DNA of 36,081 nt from Ilumatobacteraceae bacterium (GTDB taxonomy: Bacteria > Actinomycetota > Acidimicrobiia > Acidimicrobiales > Ilumatobacteraceae): the NCBI GenBank assembly GCA_023263695.1, contig JALQUZ010000011.1, forward strand, positions 2,708 through 38,788. Direction: 5' to 3'. Numbering within the stretch: position 1 is the stretch's first letter; every line of letters starts with the position of its first letter. Position numbers and translations under genes: made by a program. A model generated the notes under the pieces. It was not told where the DNA came from. It was given only the letters and a program-made list of their open reading frames with translations, and did not search any database. Positions 1-6,754 of the stretch are shown here, in pieces.

Positions 1-400
1 ACAACGCAACACTCACTTGGTGAGCACCTGTTGTGCGAATTGGCGTATCGATGTTGATGGTTTTGCGGTCGAGAACGACAGTTGTCTGATCTTTCACTGC
101 GGTAACAATGTCGCTTGCGGTAACTGATCCGAACAAACGGCCCTCAGCGCCAGCTTTTGCCTTCACCGTAATGGTGTGCTTAGCAAGTTCTGCTGAAACA
201 GCAAATGCTGAATCGCGGTCGGCTGCTTCACGCAAGTCACGAGCGCGACGCATGGAGTTTGCCTGTGTTACTGCACCGTCGGTAGCAAGAATTGCCAGTC
301 CGCCAGGAAGCAAGAGGTTGCGAGCGTGCCCAGAAGACACCGTTACAATGTCGCCGCGACGGCCGAGGCCATTGACGTCTTTACGAAGCAAGACTTTCAT
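1..400 (-). CDS. rplI: 50S ribosomal protein L9 (3' end outside the window)
   Basis: Structural protein of the large ribosomal subunit that binds 23S rRNA near the L1 stalk base. The visible 133 residues start MKVLLRKDVNGLGRRGD and continue with the conserved GHARNLLLP segment of the N-terminal domain, followed by the helix linker and most of the C-terminal domain. L9 is usually about 148 residues, so only about 15 are cut off by the left edge. The ATG at 398-400 has a strong GAGGAGG Shine-Dalgarno just upstream, which overlaps the end of rpsR; the stop of rpsR is only 3 nt away. It is the last visible gene of the rpsF-ssb-rpsR-rplI operon and is probably translationally coupled to rpsR. Confidence 0.96.
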   Translation of the reverse strand, partial: MKVLLRKDVNGLGRRGDIVTVSSGHARNLLLPGGLAILATDGAVTQANSMRRARDLREAADRDSAFAVSAELAKHTITVKAKAGAEGRLFGSVTASDIVTAVKDQTTVVLDRKTINIDTPIRTTGAHQVSVAL

Positions 401-403
401 GAT

Positions 404-847
404 TTATGCCTCCTCTGTTGTTGCGTCGGCAATAGTAATTTCGTCAGCAAGCGGTGCCTCTACGGCTGCTTCGATGACGTCCTTATAGGTATCTGCCAAT
501 GACTCTGACGAGTCCTTGTCGCGTGAACGGCGAGGACGATCGTTGTATGAGCCGTCTTCTTCACCGCGTCGTGGTGCACGTGCTGAAGCAACGCGCTTGG
601 TGTATGGCAACAAGGCCATTTCACGAGCGTTCTTCACTGCAAGAGCAACGTCGCGCTGCTGCTGCACGGTGTTTCCGTTCATGCGGCGCGCGCGCAACTT
701 TGAACGATCGGACATGAAACGCTGCAGCAAGTTGACGTCCTTGTAATCAATGAAGCCAACCTTTTCGGCGTGCAACACATTCGGGCGCTTCTTGTATTTG
801 CGCATCGCCGCTTTGGCTGCGCGCTCTTTGTTCTTTTTACTGGTCAT
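404..847 (-). CDS. rpsR: 30S ribosomal protein S18 with a long C-terminal tail
   Basis: Small-subunit protein that pairs with S6 on the platform of the 30S subunit. Residues about 21-85 carry the family core: [17 protein letters not shown], then [17 protein letters not shown] and the terminal AREMALLPY. The cysteines found in zinc-binding S18 variants are absent. S18 normally ends soon after ALLPY at 75-90 residues; this one has about 57 more, rich in Arg, Asp, Glu and Ala, beginning with a basic-acidic stretch ([20 protein letters not shown]) and ending in an acidic, alanine-rich segment. The ATG is preceded by AAAGGAAA. The gene lies between ssb and rplI. The core assignment is firm; the role of the tail is unknown. 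Confidence 0.95.
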   Translation of the reverse strand: MTSKKNKERAAKAAMRKYKKRPNVLHAEKVGFIDYKDVNLLQRFMSDRSKLRARRMNGNTVQQQRDVALAVKNAREMALLPYTKRVASARAPRRGEEDGSYNDRPRRSRDKDSSESLADTYKDVIEAAVEAPLADEITIADATTEEA

Positions 848-893
848 GGTGTGTTTCCTTTATGCGATGTGTGGTGTTCGAGTGGTGAGTGTT

Positions 894-1331
894 TCAGAAT
901 GGTTCTTCGCCGCTGTCAAACGGGTTTGATTCGCCAACTGGGCTTGAGCCGCCCTTGGCTGCACCCTGACCATCGGTTCGTGGGGTGCGCTCAACTTGCG
1001 CAGTAGCCCAACGAAGGCTTGGTCCGAGTTCGTCAGCGATGACATCAATTGCTGTGCGCTTGTCGCCTTCGCGAGTGGTGTACTCACGCTGCTCAAGTCG
1101 GCCGGTGACCACAACGCGAGCACCCTTGGTGAGTGACGCTGCTGCGTTTTCTCCAAGTTGGCCCCATGCGGTGACATTGAAATATGACGTTTGTTCTTGC
1201 CACTCGCCATTGACTTGGTAGCGACGACCTACGGCAATGCCGAAAGATGCGACGCCACGACCGGAGGTGGTGAAACGAAGTTCTGGGTCGCGGGTGAGGT
1301 TTCCCACGAGTGTGATGGTGTTATCTGCCAT
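894..1331 (-). CDS. ssb: Single-stranded DNA-binding protein
   Basis: Binds single-stranded DNA during replication, repair and recombination and recruits partner proteins through its C-terminal tip. Residues 1-110 form the OB fold: NTITLVGNLTRDPELRFT, FGIAVGRRYQ, TSYFNVTAWGQLGENA and GARVVVTGRLEQREY are typical of bacterial SSB. A Gly/Pro/Ser-rich linker follows and the protein ends in DSGEEPF, the acidic peptide ending in Pro-Phe that docks partners. Length 145 aa is slightly short for an actinobacterial SSB. It lies between rpsF and rpsR, the usual arrangement, and shares the transcript with them. Confidence 0.96.
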   Translation of the reverse strand: MADNTITLVGNLTRDPELRFTTSGRGVASFGIAVGRRYQVNGEWQEQTSYFNVTAWGQLGENAAASLTKGARVVVTGRLEQREYTTREGDKRTAIDVIADELGPSLRWATAQVERTPRTDGQGAAKGGSSPVGESNPFDSGEEPF

Positions 1332-1366
1332 GAAGGGCTCCTAGTTAATAAATGAATAAATGGAGA

Positions 1367-1696
1367 TCAGGCTTTAGCAGCGATCATGCCGCGGCTAGCT
1401 GCTTCCTGATCTGGCAAACGGAGAAGTTTGTGGCGGAGAACATCGTCCGCGAGCTTCAATGTGCGCTCGACTTCGTCGAGTGCGCCACCTGGGGCTAGGA
1501 GGTTGAACACCGCGTAGTACCCATCTGATTGCTTATTGATTGGGTACGCAAGACGACGCTTGCCCCACCAATCAGGTGTGCCGTGAACAGACCCGCCGGC
1601 AGCAGTAACTGCTTTGGAGATCGTGTTAATCCAGGCATGAGCAGCCGACTCTTCCGACGCACCACTCACAATGACCATTAATTCATATGCACGCAT
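1367..1696 (-). CDS. rpsF: 30S ribosomal protein S6
   Basis: Small-subunit protein that forms a heterodimer with S18. The start MRAYELMVIV at 1694-1696 is chosen over an upstream in-frame ATG at 1783 because S6 proteins begin at this strand and a GGGAG Shine-Dalgarno lies about 10 nt upstream; this gives 109 residues, close to the usual 95-105. Recognisable parts are the GKRRLAYPINKQSDGYYAVF segment and the C-terminal VLRHKLLRLP. It is the first gene of the operon with ssb, rpsR and rplI. The leader directly upstream folds into an element resembling the S6:S18 autoregulatory RNA, so expression is probably feedback controlled. Confidence 0.96.
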   Translation of the reverse strand: MRAYELMVIVSGASEESAAHAWINTISKAVTAAGGSVHGTPDWWGKRRLAYPINKQSDGYYAVFNLLAPGGALDEVERTLKLADDVLRHKLLRLPDQEAASRGMIAAKA

Positions 1697-1705
1697 AAAC
1701 GTGAT

Positions 1706-1762
1706 AACTCCCTTCGGATCCAGCCGAGGCTGGAGCCCCCGAGGGGGCAGGGTGGATAAGGA
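1706..1762 (-). promoter_or_regulatory. Putative S6:S18-binding rpsF leader (autoregulatory RNA)
   Basis: In the minus-strand RNA, CCUUAUCC (complement of 1754-1761) can pair with GGAUCCGAAGG (complement of 1711-1721) as AUCC/GGAU plus CCUU/AAGG, leaving exactly CCG as a 3'-side bulge. A CCG bulge in a helix upstream of rpsF is the hallmark of the known S6:S18 leader. Inside the loop are two small hairpins with CUCG loops (GCCCC/GGGGC and CCAGC/GCUGG). The AAGG strand runs straight into the Shine-Dalgarno GGGAG, so binding of the S6-S18 complex could block initiation. The pairing is read directly; the function is inferred from the known family. Confidence 0.6.
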
Positions 1763-1768
1763 CTCTGG

Positions 1769-1774
1769 ATCGTA
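1769..1774 (-). promoter_or_regulatory. Possible -10 element for the rpsF operon
   Basis: The minus strand reads TACGAT here, matching TANNNT. Initiation about 7 nt downstream would start the transcript right before the CCG-bulge leader, giving a leader of about 70 nt. No convincing -35 box is visible, so this is weak. Confidence 0.25.
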
Positions 1775-1776
1775 TC

Positions 1777-1815
1777 GGCACAAACGGATCGTGCCACACC
1801 CGTGTCACGGGGTGT
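1777..1815 (-). terminator. Two adjoining hairpins after the DUF5318 gene
   Basis: Positions 1796-1815 pair as ACACCC/GGGTGT, and a longer register with one bulged C gives about 8 base pairs. Directly next to it, 1777-1795 pair as GGCAC/GTGCC. They follow the stop of the DUF5318 gene on the minus strand. There is no T-run, so a classical intrinsic terminator is not supported; they could end transcription weakly or protect the RNA end. Confidence 0.3.
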
Positions 1816-1834
1816 CCTGAAACCTTGGTACTGA

Positions 1835-2335
1835 CTAGTGCCGCGACTGTTTCCTGCGCACAGGCTCGTGCTCAGGCATAGTTGATGGCTCCATGAGTGG
1901 CAACGAACGCAACAGGTGATGCCACTTGCACGTCCTGCAGGCTTCAACCACATAGGCCGTATACAACGAGTCGTAATTTTGTGCTTGTGCTGCTTCGCGT
2001 TGAGCAAGTTGTCGAAATTCTTCTAACTCGTATGGACGAGTAATACATCTGCCGTGATGAGGAAGGCGTGGACCAAATACATAAGTCACCAGCACGACAT
2101 TGTCTTCTTGACATATTGGACAACGCACTTGTGTCTCATCTCCAAAGTTTCGTGCAGCACGCATGAGGTCTGGATGCGCATCACACACCTGATCGCGTCG
2201 TAATCTGCCGCGACGATACTCGTTGATCACCACTCGTCGACTGAGACGATGATCAATGACACCGCCGATAGTTTCTCCGTCATCGCCAGTAATGCTGAGC
2301 GCACTCAACCAACCGACGCGACGACGCATGAACAT
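1835..2335 (-). CDS. DUF5318 family zinc-ribbon protein
   Basis: Conserved actinobacterial protein of unknown function, resembling mycobacterial Rv0049, which also lies close to rpsF. The shared pattern is VCDAHPDLMRAARNFG, then CPIC, then LVTYVFGPRL, a helix with PYELEEF, and VVEACRTCKWHHLLRS near the C terminus. The CPIC and CRTC pairs probably bind one zinc ion. The N terminus (about 25 residues before GGVIDHRLSRR) is longer than in Rv0049 as I recall it; no later in-frame ATG or GTG suits better. ATG at 2335 or, two codons on, 2329 could be the start. The family call is good; no activity can be given. Confidence 0.8.
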   Translation of the reverse strand: MFMRRRVGWLSALSITGDDGETIGGVIDHRLSRRVVINEYRRGRLRRDQVCDAHPDLMRAARNFGDETQVRCPICQEDNVVLVTYVFGPRLPHHGRCITRPYELEEFRQLAQREAAQAQNYDSLYTAYVVEACRTCKWHHLLRSLPLMEPSTMPEHEPVRRKQSRH

Positions 2336-2359
2336 GTCAGCGAACGATAGTCCAAATCA

Positions 2360-3763
2360 TTACGATTGACTCTTCCACCATTCATCAAGTCGACGGCGAA
2401 TTTCCTCGTCGCCAAGCACGCCTTCTTCGAGTCTGATCTCCATCAAAAACTCCAGCGCCATGCCAACCTGGCGACCAGGTTTCATGCCTAAGTACTCCAT
2501 CACCGCAGCGCCGTCCATTTCGGGTCGCAGTGCTGCGATTTCTTCTTCCTTGGCTAATTCGGCAATTCGTGCTTCAAGTTCATCCATGCGCTTAGCAAGC
2601 ATGAGCGCTTTCTTTTCGTTGCGCGTAGTGCAGTCGCAACGTGTCAACACGTTGAGTTCGGTGAGGTATTTGCCCGCATCGCGCACATAGCGACGAACCG
2701 CAGAGTCGGTCCAGCCCATTTGATAGGTGTGGAAACGTAAATGCAAAGCAACGAGCTCGGTAATCGCTTCAACGTCCTCGGACGAATAGCGCAATGCTTT
2801 CAGTCGATCTCGTGACATTCTGGCACCAACCACCTCGTGATGATGAAAGGTCACACCTTTGCCATCTTTGAACGAACGAGTTTTCGGTTTGCCAATGTCG
2901 TGAAACAACGCAGCAAGTCGCGTAATTCGGAAATCAAAATTTGGTGCGGCGTTTGGTTGCACATTTTCAACAACAGCAAATGTGTGAGTTAGGACGTCTT
3001 TATGTCGATGGATTGGATCTTGCTCGAGTTTCATTGCTGGCAACTCGGGAAAAAAATGTTCCGCAAGGCCGGTATCCACAAGAAACCACAAACCCAAACT
3101 TGGAAACTCGGTTACGAGAAGTCGATCCAATTCGTTGCGAATGCGTTCAGCAGAAATAATCTTTAGCCGTTCATGCATTTCTTTCACTGCACTAACAAGT
3201 TCATCAACTGGCTGCACTTTTAATGTCGAGATAAATCGAGCAGCACGCATCATTCGTAATGGGTCGTCGCTGAAACTTTCTGTAGGTGATAATGGCGTGC
3301 GCAACACCCTTGACACCAGATCTGCTGCACCACCAAATGGATCAACGAGTACCGGGTTATCGGTAGTGAGCTCGAGAGCCATTGCATTAATCGTGAAGTC
3401 GCGCCGCGATAAATCTGTGGAGATGTCAGTAGAAAACTCCACATCAGGTTTGCGTGAATCTGGGGAATAGGCCTCGGCGCGATGAGTGGTGATTTCGTAG
3501 GTACGTCCATTTTTCTGGCACGAGATCGTTCCGAATCGTTCGCCTGCGGTCCACACCGCGTCAGCCCAACCAGATAACAGTTTCTTAATATCTGGTGGCG
3601 TTGCATCGGTGGTGAGATCAAAATCCAACTGCTCAGTTGCTCGGTCAAGGAGCAAATCGCGAACGGTGCCACCAACTACGTACAGACGAAATGATGCTTC
3701 GCGAAACATGTTGCCGAGAGGCCGAAGTTCTGCCAGTACGGGCTCAAATCGCGGAGGAATCAC
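2360..3763 (-). CDS. cca: CCA-adding tRNA nucleotidyltransferase (PcnA type)
   Basis: Adds or repairs the 3'-CCA of tRNAs. The nucleotidyltransferase head is clear: LYVVGGTVRDLLL, the DFD metal motif in QLDFDLTTDA, and RRDFTINAMAL, followed by DDPLRMMRAARF. The second half holds an HD domain (HRHKDVLTHTF, ALFHDIGKPKTR, HHHEVVGARM), as in actinobacterial PcnA. The longest frame begins at 3970, but that overlaps the divergent gene deeply. I chose GTG at 3763 (467 aa, near the family length, with about 15 residues before the fold); GTG at 3817 is the main alternative and would leave only 3 nt to the neighbouring start. Neither has a good Shine-Dalgarno. The window's tRNA-Ile lacks an encoded CCA and so needs this enzyme. 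Confidence 0.93.
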   Translation of the reverse strand: MIPPRFEPVLAELRPLGNMFREASFRLYVVGGTVRDLLLDRATEQLDFDLTTDATPPDIKKLLSGWADAVWTAGERFGTISCQKNGRTYEITTHRAEAYSPDSRKPDVEFSTDISTDLSRRDFTINAMALELTTDNPVLVDPFGGAADLVSRVLRTPLSPTESFSDDPLRMMRAARFISTLKVQPVDELVSAVKEMHERLKIISAERIRNELDRLLVTEFPSLGLWFLVDTGLAEHFFPELPAMKLEQDPIHRHKDVLTHTFAVVENVQPNAAPNFDFRITRLAALFHDIGKPKTRSFKDGKGVTFHHHEVVGARMSRDRLKALRYSSEDVEAITELVALHLRFHTYQMGWTDSAVRRYVRDAGKYLTELNVLTRCDCTTRNEKKALMLAKRMDELEARIAELAKEEEIAALRPEMDGAAVMEYLGMKPGRQVGMALEFLMEIRLEEGVLGDEEIRRRLDEWWKSQS

Positions 3764-3823
3764 ACTTCGTAGGTTAGAGGTTGCTCCCCTATCAATGGGG
3801 TTGCCGACTACCGTCACATAGTG

Positions 3824-5839
3824 ATGTCTTGCACTACTGGTCGCCGTATTTCGCGGTGGGCAAGCCTGCTCTTCGTGGTCTCGACACTGTTGTTCTCTTC
3901 TCCTTCGCGTGCAGAGTTGGCGCAGCCACGAACGCTTCCGTCGGCAATTGAAGCTCGACTCATTGGACAAAATTTCAATGTCACCATTGGCAAACAGTTT
4001 CGATTTGTTGTTTCTATCCCCAACAAAGCAACGCTGAGCGAATTACGTTCGGCCAAAAATGCTGTTCTGCGAGTTGAAGTTCACACTGCCGTTGCTTCCC
4101 GTGATGCTGTTCGAGACGCAGCAAGTGGAGCTGTCACTCCAACCATTATTGAAACTCACGATTTACCGTTTGCAAGCCTGGGAAGTAATGACTCTGGTGA
4201 TGTCATTGCATTATTGGGAAGCAACGCAGGAGGTTCTTCAATTCGCTTACGCAAAAGTGGCGTCTACCCCGTTTCGCTTTCGATTCGCGTTGGTGACCAC
4301 GAATCGAGTCGACTACTCACCTTCGTCAATTTCATCACGGTTCAAACCAGCAAAAACACACTCTCTGTTTCGCTTGTTGCAGAAGTGAGCCCATCGCTGA
4401 GTCAAACAGCAACGGGAGAAATATCGCTTGCGGATTCCACGCGCACCACACTGAGCAATGTTGTTTCGTCGTTAAGTGGCGACACTGGTGTGATGTCGCT
4501 GCGAATTTCACCCGAAACGCTCAACAGCCTCGCGATTTCATCAAACCCGAACGACGCAGAGTTGCTTGGACAACTTCAGGTTGTACTTGCAAAACACCAA
4601 GTACTCGCCTCCACGTTTGTTCCTTTCGATCCATCGAGTGCCGAAAAAGCAAAACTGGGTTCTGAATTCGACGAGCAGCTTGCTCGTGGTATCGAAATTT
4701 TGGACACGCGCAACGGTGATGCTGTCATCAACCCTCGAACATGGTTTTCCACACGCCCAATCAACACCGATGGCGTTGCGTTGCTTGCACGCTCCGGATA
4801 CACCAATTTGGTCTTCTCACCGCAAGCAGCTCAGTCTCTTGGAGCACTCGACTCCTATACAAAGCAATATCGCGCAAATTACGCTGGCGACGCAACCAGG
4901 AAAGTTTCCATCGCTGTTGCCGACCCTCAATATGCGGCGTCGCTTTCGGTGGGCAACTCAAACCCCGTGCAGACCAGCATGGCTATCGCAGCAGAGATCG
5001 TTGCCCAGCAGGGCGAATTGGTGGCTGGTCAGCGTCAACCACTCGATCATCACCTCGTGGTCTCCACGCTTGATGGAACGGTGCCCAACCCCGTGTTGTT
5101 GAACTCGTTGCTTGTCGCGTTGTCGAATGCGCCGCAAATTACGTTGCGCCCGCTTGGTTCCATTCAGCGAGCAACCGAAGAGTCAACTCCGCTCACCATG
5201 CCAAGTGGCGCACCAATTGATCTCCGAGCTCGGAGACCACAACTCCAATCGGTTGTTGATGAAATTGCAGCGACCCAAACCATGCTGACAGTTGATGCTC
5301 CACAGCGAATGTGGTGGGAAGATGCCCTTCTTCTCATTCAAAGCAGCTCCTTAACTCCAGATCGCTTCGATCTGTATCTCAAAGGTTTTCGCGCGCAGCT
5401 TCGCGGGTTTCGCGCTTCAGTCAGTGTTCCTCAGTCGTTGACATTTACTTTGAGTGGAAAATCGAGCGATCTTCGTTTGCAGCTACGCAACAGCGCAAGC
5501 ATGCCATTGTCAGTGTTGGTTACGTTGTCCAGCGCAAAACTCACCTTTCCTGAAAAACCGCAGGTTGTCACGGTCGCTGCAAACTCCGCTGTTGACGTGA
5601 TTGTTCCCGTGATTGCGCGTGCCAACGGAACGTTCCCTCTTGAGATCGTGCTCTACACACCGGATGGTTCGGCGCAGGTGGGTAAACGTATTCGTCTTTC
5701 CGCGCGAGTAAGCGCACTTGCTGGCCTAGGGCAATTGGTAACCGGCGTTGCAATATTGCTGCTTGCATCGTGGTGGGTTGCTCACTGGCGTAAACAGCAC
5801 CGCGCGAAAGCCGTCGAAAACCATCCTGCAGTACGCTAA
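3824..5839 (+). CDS. DUF6049 family exported, membrane-anchored protein
   Basis: Large extracytoplasmic protein found next to cca in actinobacteria; Rv3909 holds this place in Mycobacterium. Residues 1-35 are a signal peptide: RRISR, a hydrophobic LLFVVSTLLF core, and a likely cut after SRA. A beta-rich region follows, then a central part (about 170-480) of alternating sheets and helices that includes DNTRNGD-like and YTNLVFSP segments, and an Ig-like C-terminal region (about 530-630). A membrane helix, VTGVAILLLASWWVAHW, sits near residue 645 before a short basic tail, so the bulk is outside the membrane. GTG at 3821 is an alternative start. DegV begins 4 nt after the stop. The biochemical role is unknown; in relatives the next gene is murJ, which is missing here. 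Confidence 0.8.
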   Translation: MSCTTGRRISRWASLLFVVSTLLFSSPSRAELAQPRTLPSAIEARLIGQNFNVTIGKQFRFVVSIPNKATLSELRSAKNAVLRVEVHTAVASRDAVRDAASGAVTPTIIETHDLPFASLGSNDSGDVIALLGSNAGGSSIRLRKSGVYPVSLSIRVGDHESSRLLTFVNFITVQTSKNTLSVSLVAEVSPSLSQTATGEISLADSTRTTLSNVVSSLSGDTGVMSLRISPETLNSLAISSNPNDAELLGQLQVVLAKHQVLASTFVPFDPSSAEKAKLGSEFDEQLARGIEILDTRNGDAVINPRTWFSTRPINTDGVALLARSGYTNLVFSPQAAQSLGALDSYTKQYRANYAGDATRKVSIAVADPQYAASLSVGNSNPVQTSMAIAAEIVAQQGELVAGQRQPLDHHLVVSTLDGTVPNPVLLNSLLVALSNAPQITLRPLGSIQRATEESTPLTMPSGAPIDLRARRPQLQSVVDEIAATQTMLTVDAPQRMWWEDALLLIQSSSLTPDRFDLYLKGFRAQLRGFRASVSVPQSLTFTLSGKSSDLRLQLRNSASMPLSVLVTLSSAKLTFPEKPQVVTVAANSAVDVIVPVIARANGTFPLEIVLYTPDGSAQVGKRIRLSARVSALAGLGQLVTGVAILLLASWWVAHWRKQHRAKAVENHPAVR

Positions 5840-5843
5840 TTAC

Positions 5844-6680
5844 ATGACCATTCGAATCGTCACCGACAGCGCCTGCGATCTTCCTCAATACCTCGTCGAT
5901 GAGCACAAAATTTCCATCGTTCCACTTTCGGTTCGCTTTGGTGAACACGAATTCATTGACCGTCAAGATCTCACCACGGAACAGTTTTGGAAGCGTTGTG
6001 ACTCATCGCCAGTGCTTCCTGAAACTGCAGCACCATCGCCTGGGCAATTTGAAGCCGAATTTCGAAAACTCGCCACTGAAGGCGCAACAGGCATCGTGAT
6101 GATTTCGTTGTCCGGAATTCTTTCCGCCACCATGCAAAGCGCCGAGCTGGCAGCAAAAGCAGTCGCTGGACATATTTCTGTACGTGTCGTCGATAGTCGT
6201 TCAGCAAGTATGGGCCAAGGAATCACTGTCATTGCATGTGCCAAACTCGCGGCAAAAGGCGCATCGCTTGATGAAGTATTTCGGGCCGGAGAAACCTTCG
6301 CCCAGCGGTCAAAGGTGTGGGGTGCTCTTGACACTCTGGAGAATTTGAAAAAAGGTGGCCGAATTGGTGGAGCGAAAGCAATGCTTGCATCTGCTTTGTC
6401 AATCAAACCCATCATTGAGGTAATTGACGGCAAAATCGAAGAAGGTGGAAAACAGCGCACGAGAAGTAAAGCCTTGGCTTTTTTGCTTGAAAAGGTTCGT
6501 GAAGCGGGTCCGATAGAAAACCTTGCCGTTTTACAGGCAAACTGCACCGATTTTGCAGCCTTCGTTGAAAACCTACGCGAAATTTATTCAGGTGACATCG
6601 TTGTTGGCGACATTGGACCTATCGTCGGCACGCATACGGGTGCCGGAACTATCGGCGTTGCATTTCACACCAAACCATAA
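5844..6680 (+). CDS. DegV family fatty-acid-binding protein
   Basis: DegV proteins (also FakB) bind a fatty acid between two domains and, in Firmicutes, present it to the kinase FakA. The N terminus IRIVTDSACDLP is the signature, followed by VPLSVRFGEHEFIDRQDL, the TAAPSPGQFEAEF region, ISLSGILSATMQSA (SS/LSGT-like lipid head-group loop) and VVDSRSASMGQG. The C-terminal domain has LENLKKGGRIGGAKA and KPIIEV. Length 278 aa is typical. ATG at 5844 is chosen over longer in-frame starts that would overlap the upstream gene by about 90 nt. It follows DUF6049 by 4 nt and is probably co-transcribed. No FakA partner is in the window, so the use of bound lipid is open. Confidence 0.93.
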   Translation: MTIRIVTDSACDLPQYLVDEHKISIVPLSVRFGEHEFIDRQDLTTEQFWKRCDSSPVLPETAAPSPGQFEAEFRKLATEGATGIVMISLSGILSATMQSAELAAKAVAGHISVRVVDSRSASMGQGITVIACAKLAAKGASLDEVFRAGETFAQRSKVWGALDTLENLKKGGRIGGAKAMLASALSIKPIIEVIDGKIEEGGKQRTRSKALAFLLEKVREAGPIENLAVLQANCTDFAAFVENLREIYSGDIVVGDIGPIVGTHTGAGTIGVAFHTKP

Positions 6681-6714
6681 AGGGAACATTCTCGTTTTCA
6701 GCGGGAATATCCCT
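6681..6714 (+). terminator. Imperfect hairpin after degV
   Basis: AGGGA and ATTC at 6681-6691 can pair with GAAT and TCCCT at 6705-6714 around an inner mismatch and a 13-nt loop. It starts on the base after the degV stop. The bases after it (GTTTCAT) are only weakly T-rich, so an intrinsic terminator is uncertain. It may separate the DUF6049-degV transcript from the kinase gene. Confidence 0.3.
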
Positions 6715-6754
6715 GTTTCATAAGGGGTTACAGCACTAGCGTCGCTTCACAGCG

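Noticed and set aside
860-1210. Open frame of 116 codons on the minus strand inside ssb
   Set aside because: Shadow of ssb in another frame; no family match or ribosome-binding site, and ssb is certain.
5963-6547. 194-codon minus-strand frame within degV
   Set aside because: Fully contained in the firmly assigned degV gene; the product has no recognisable domain.
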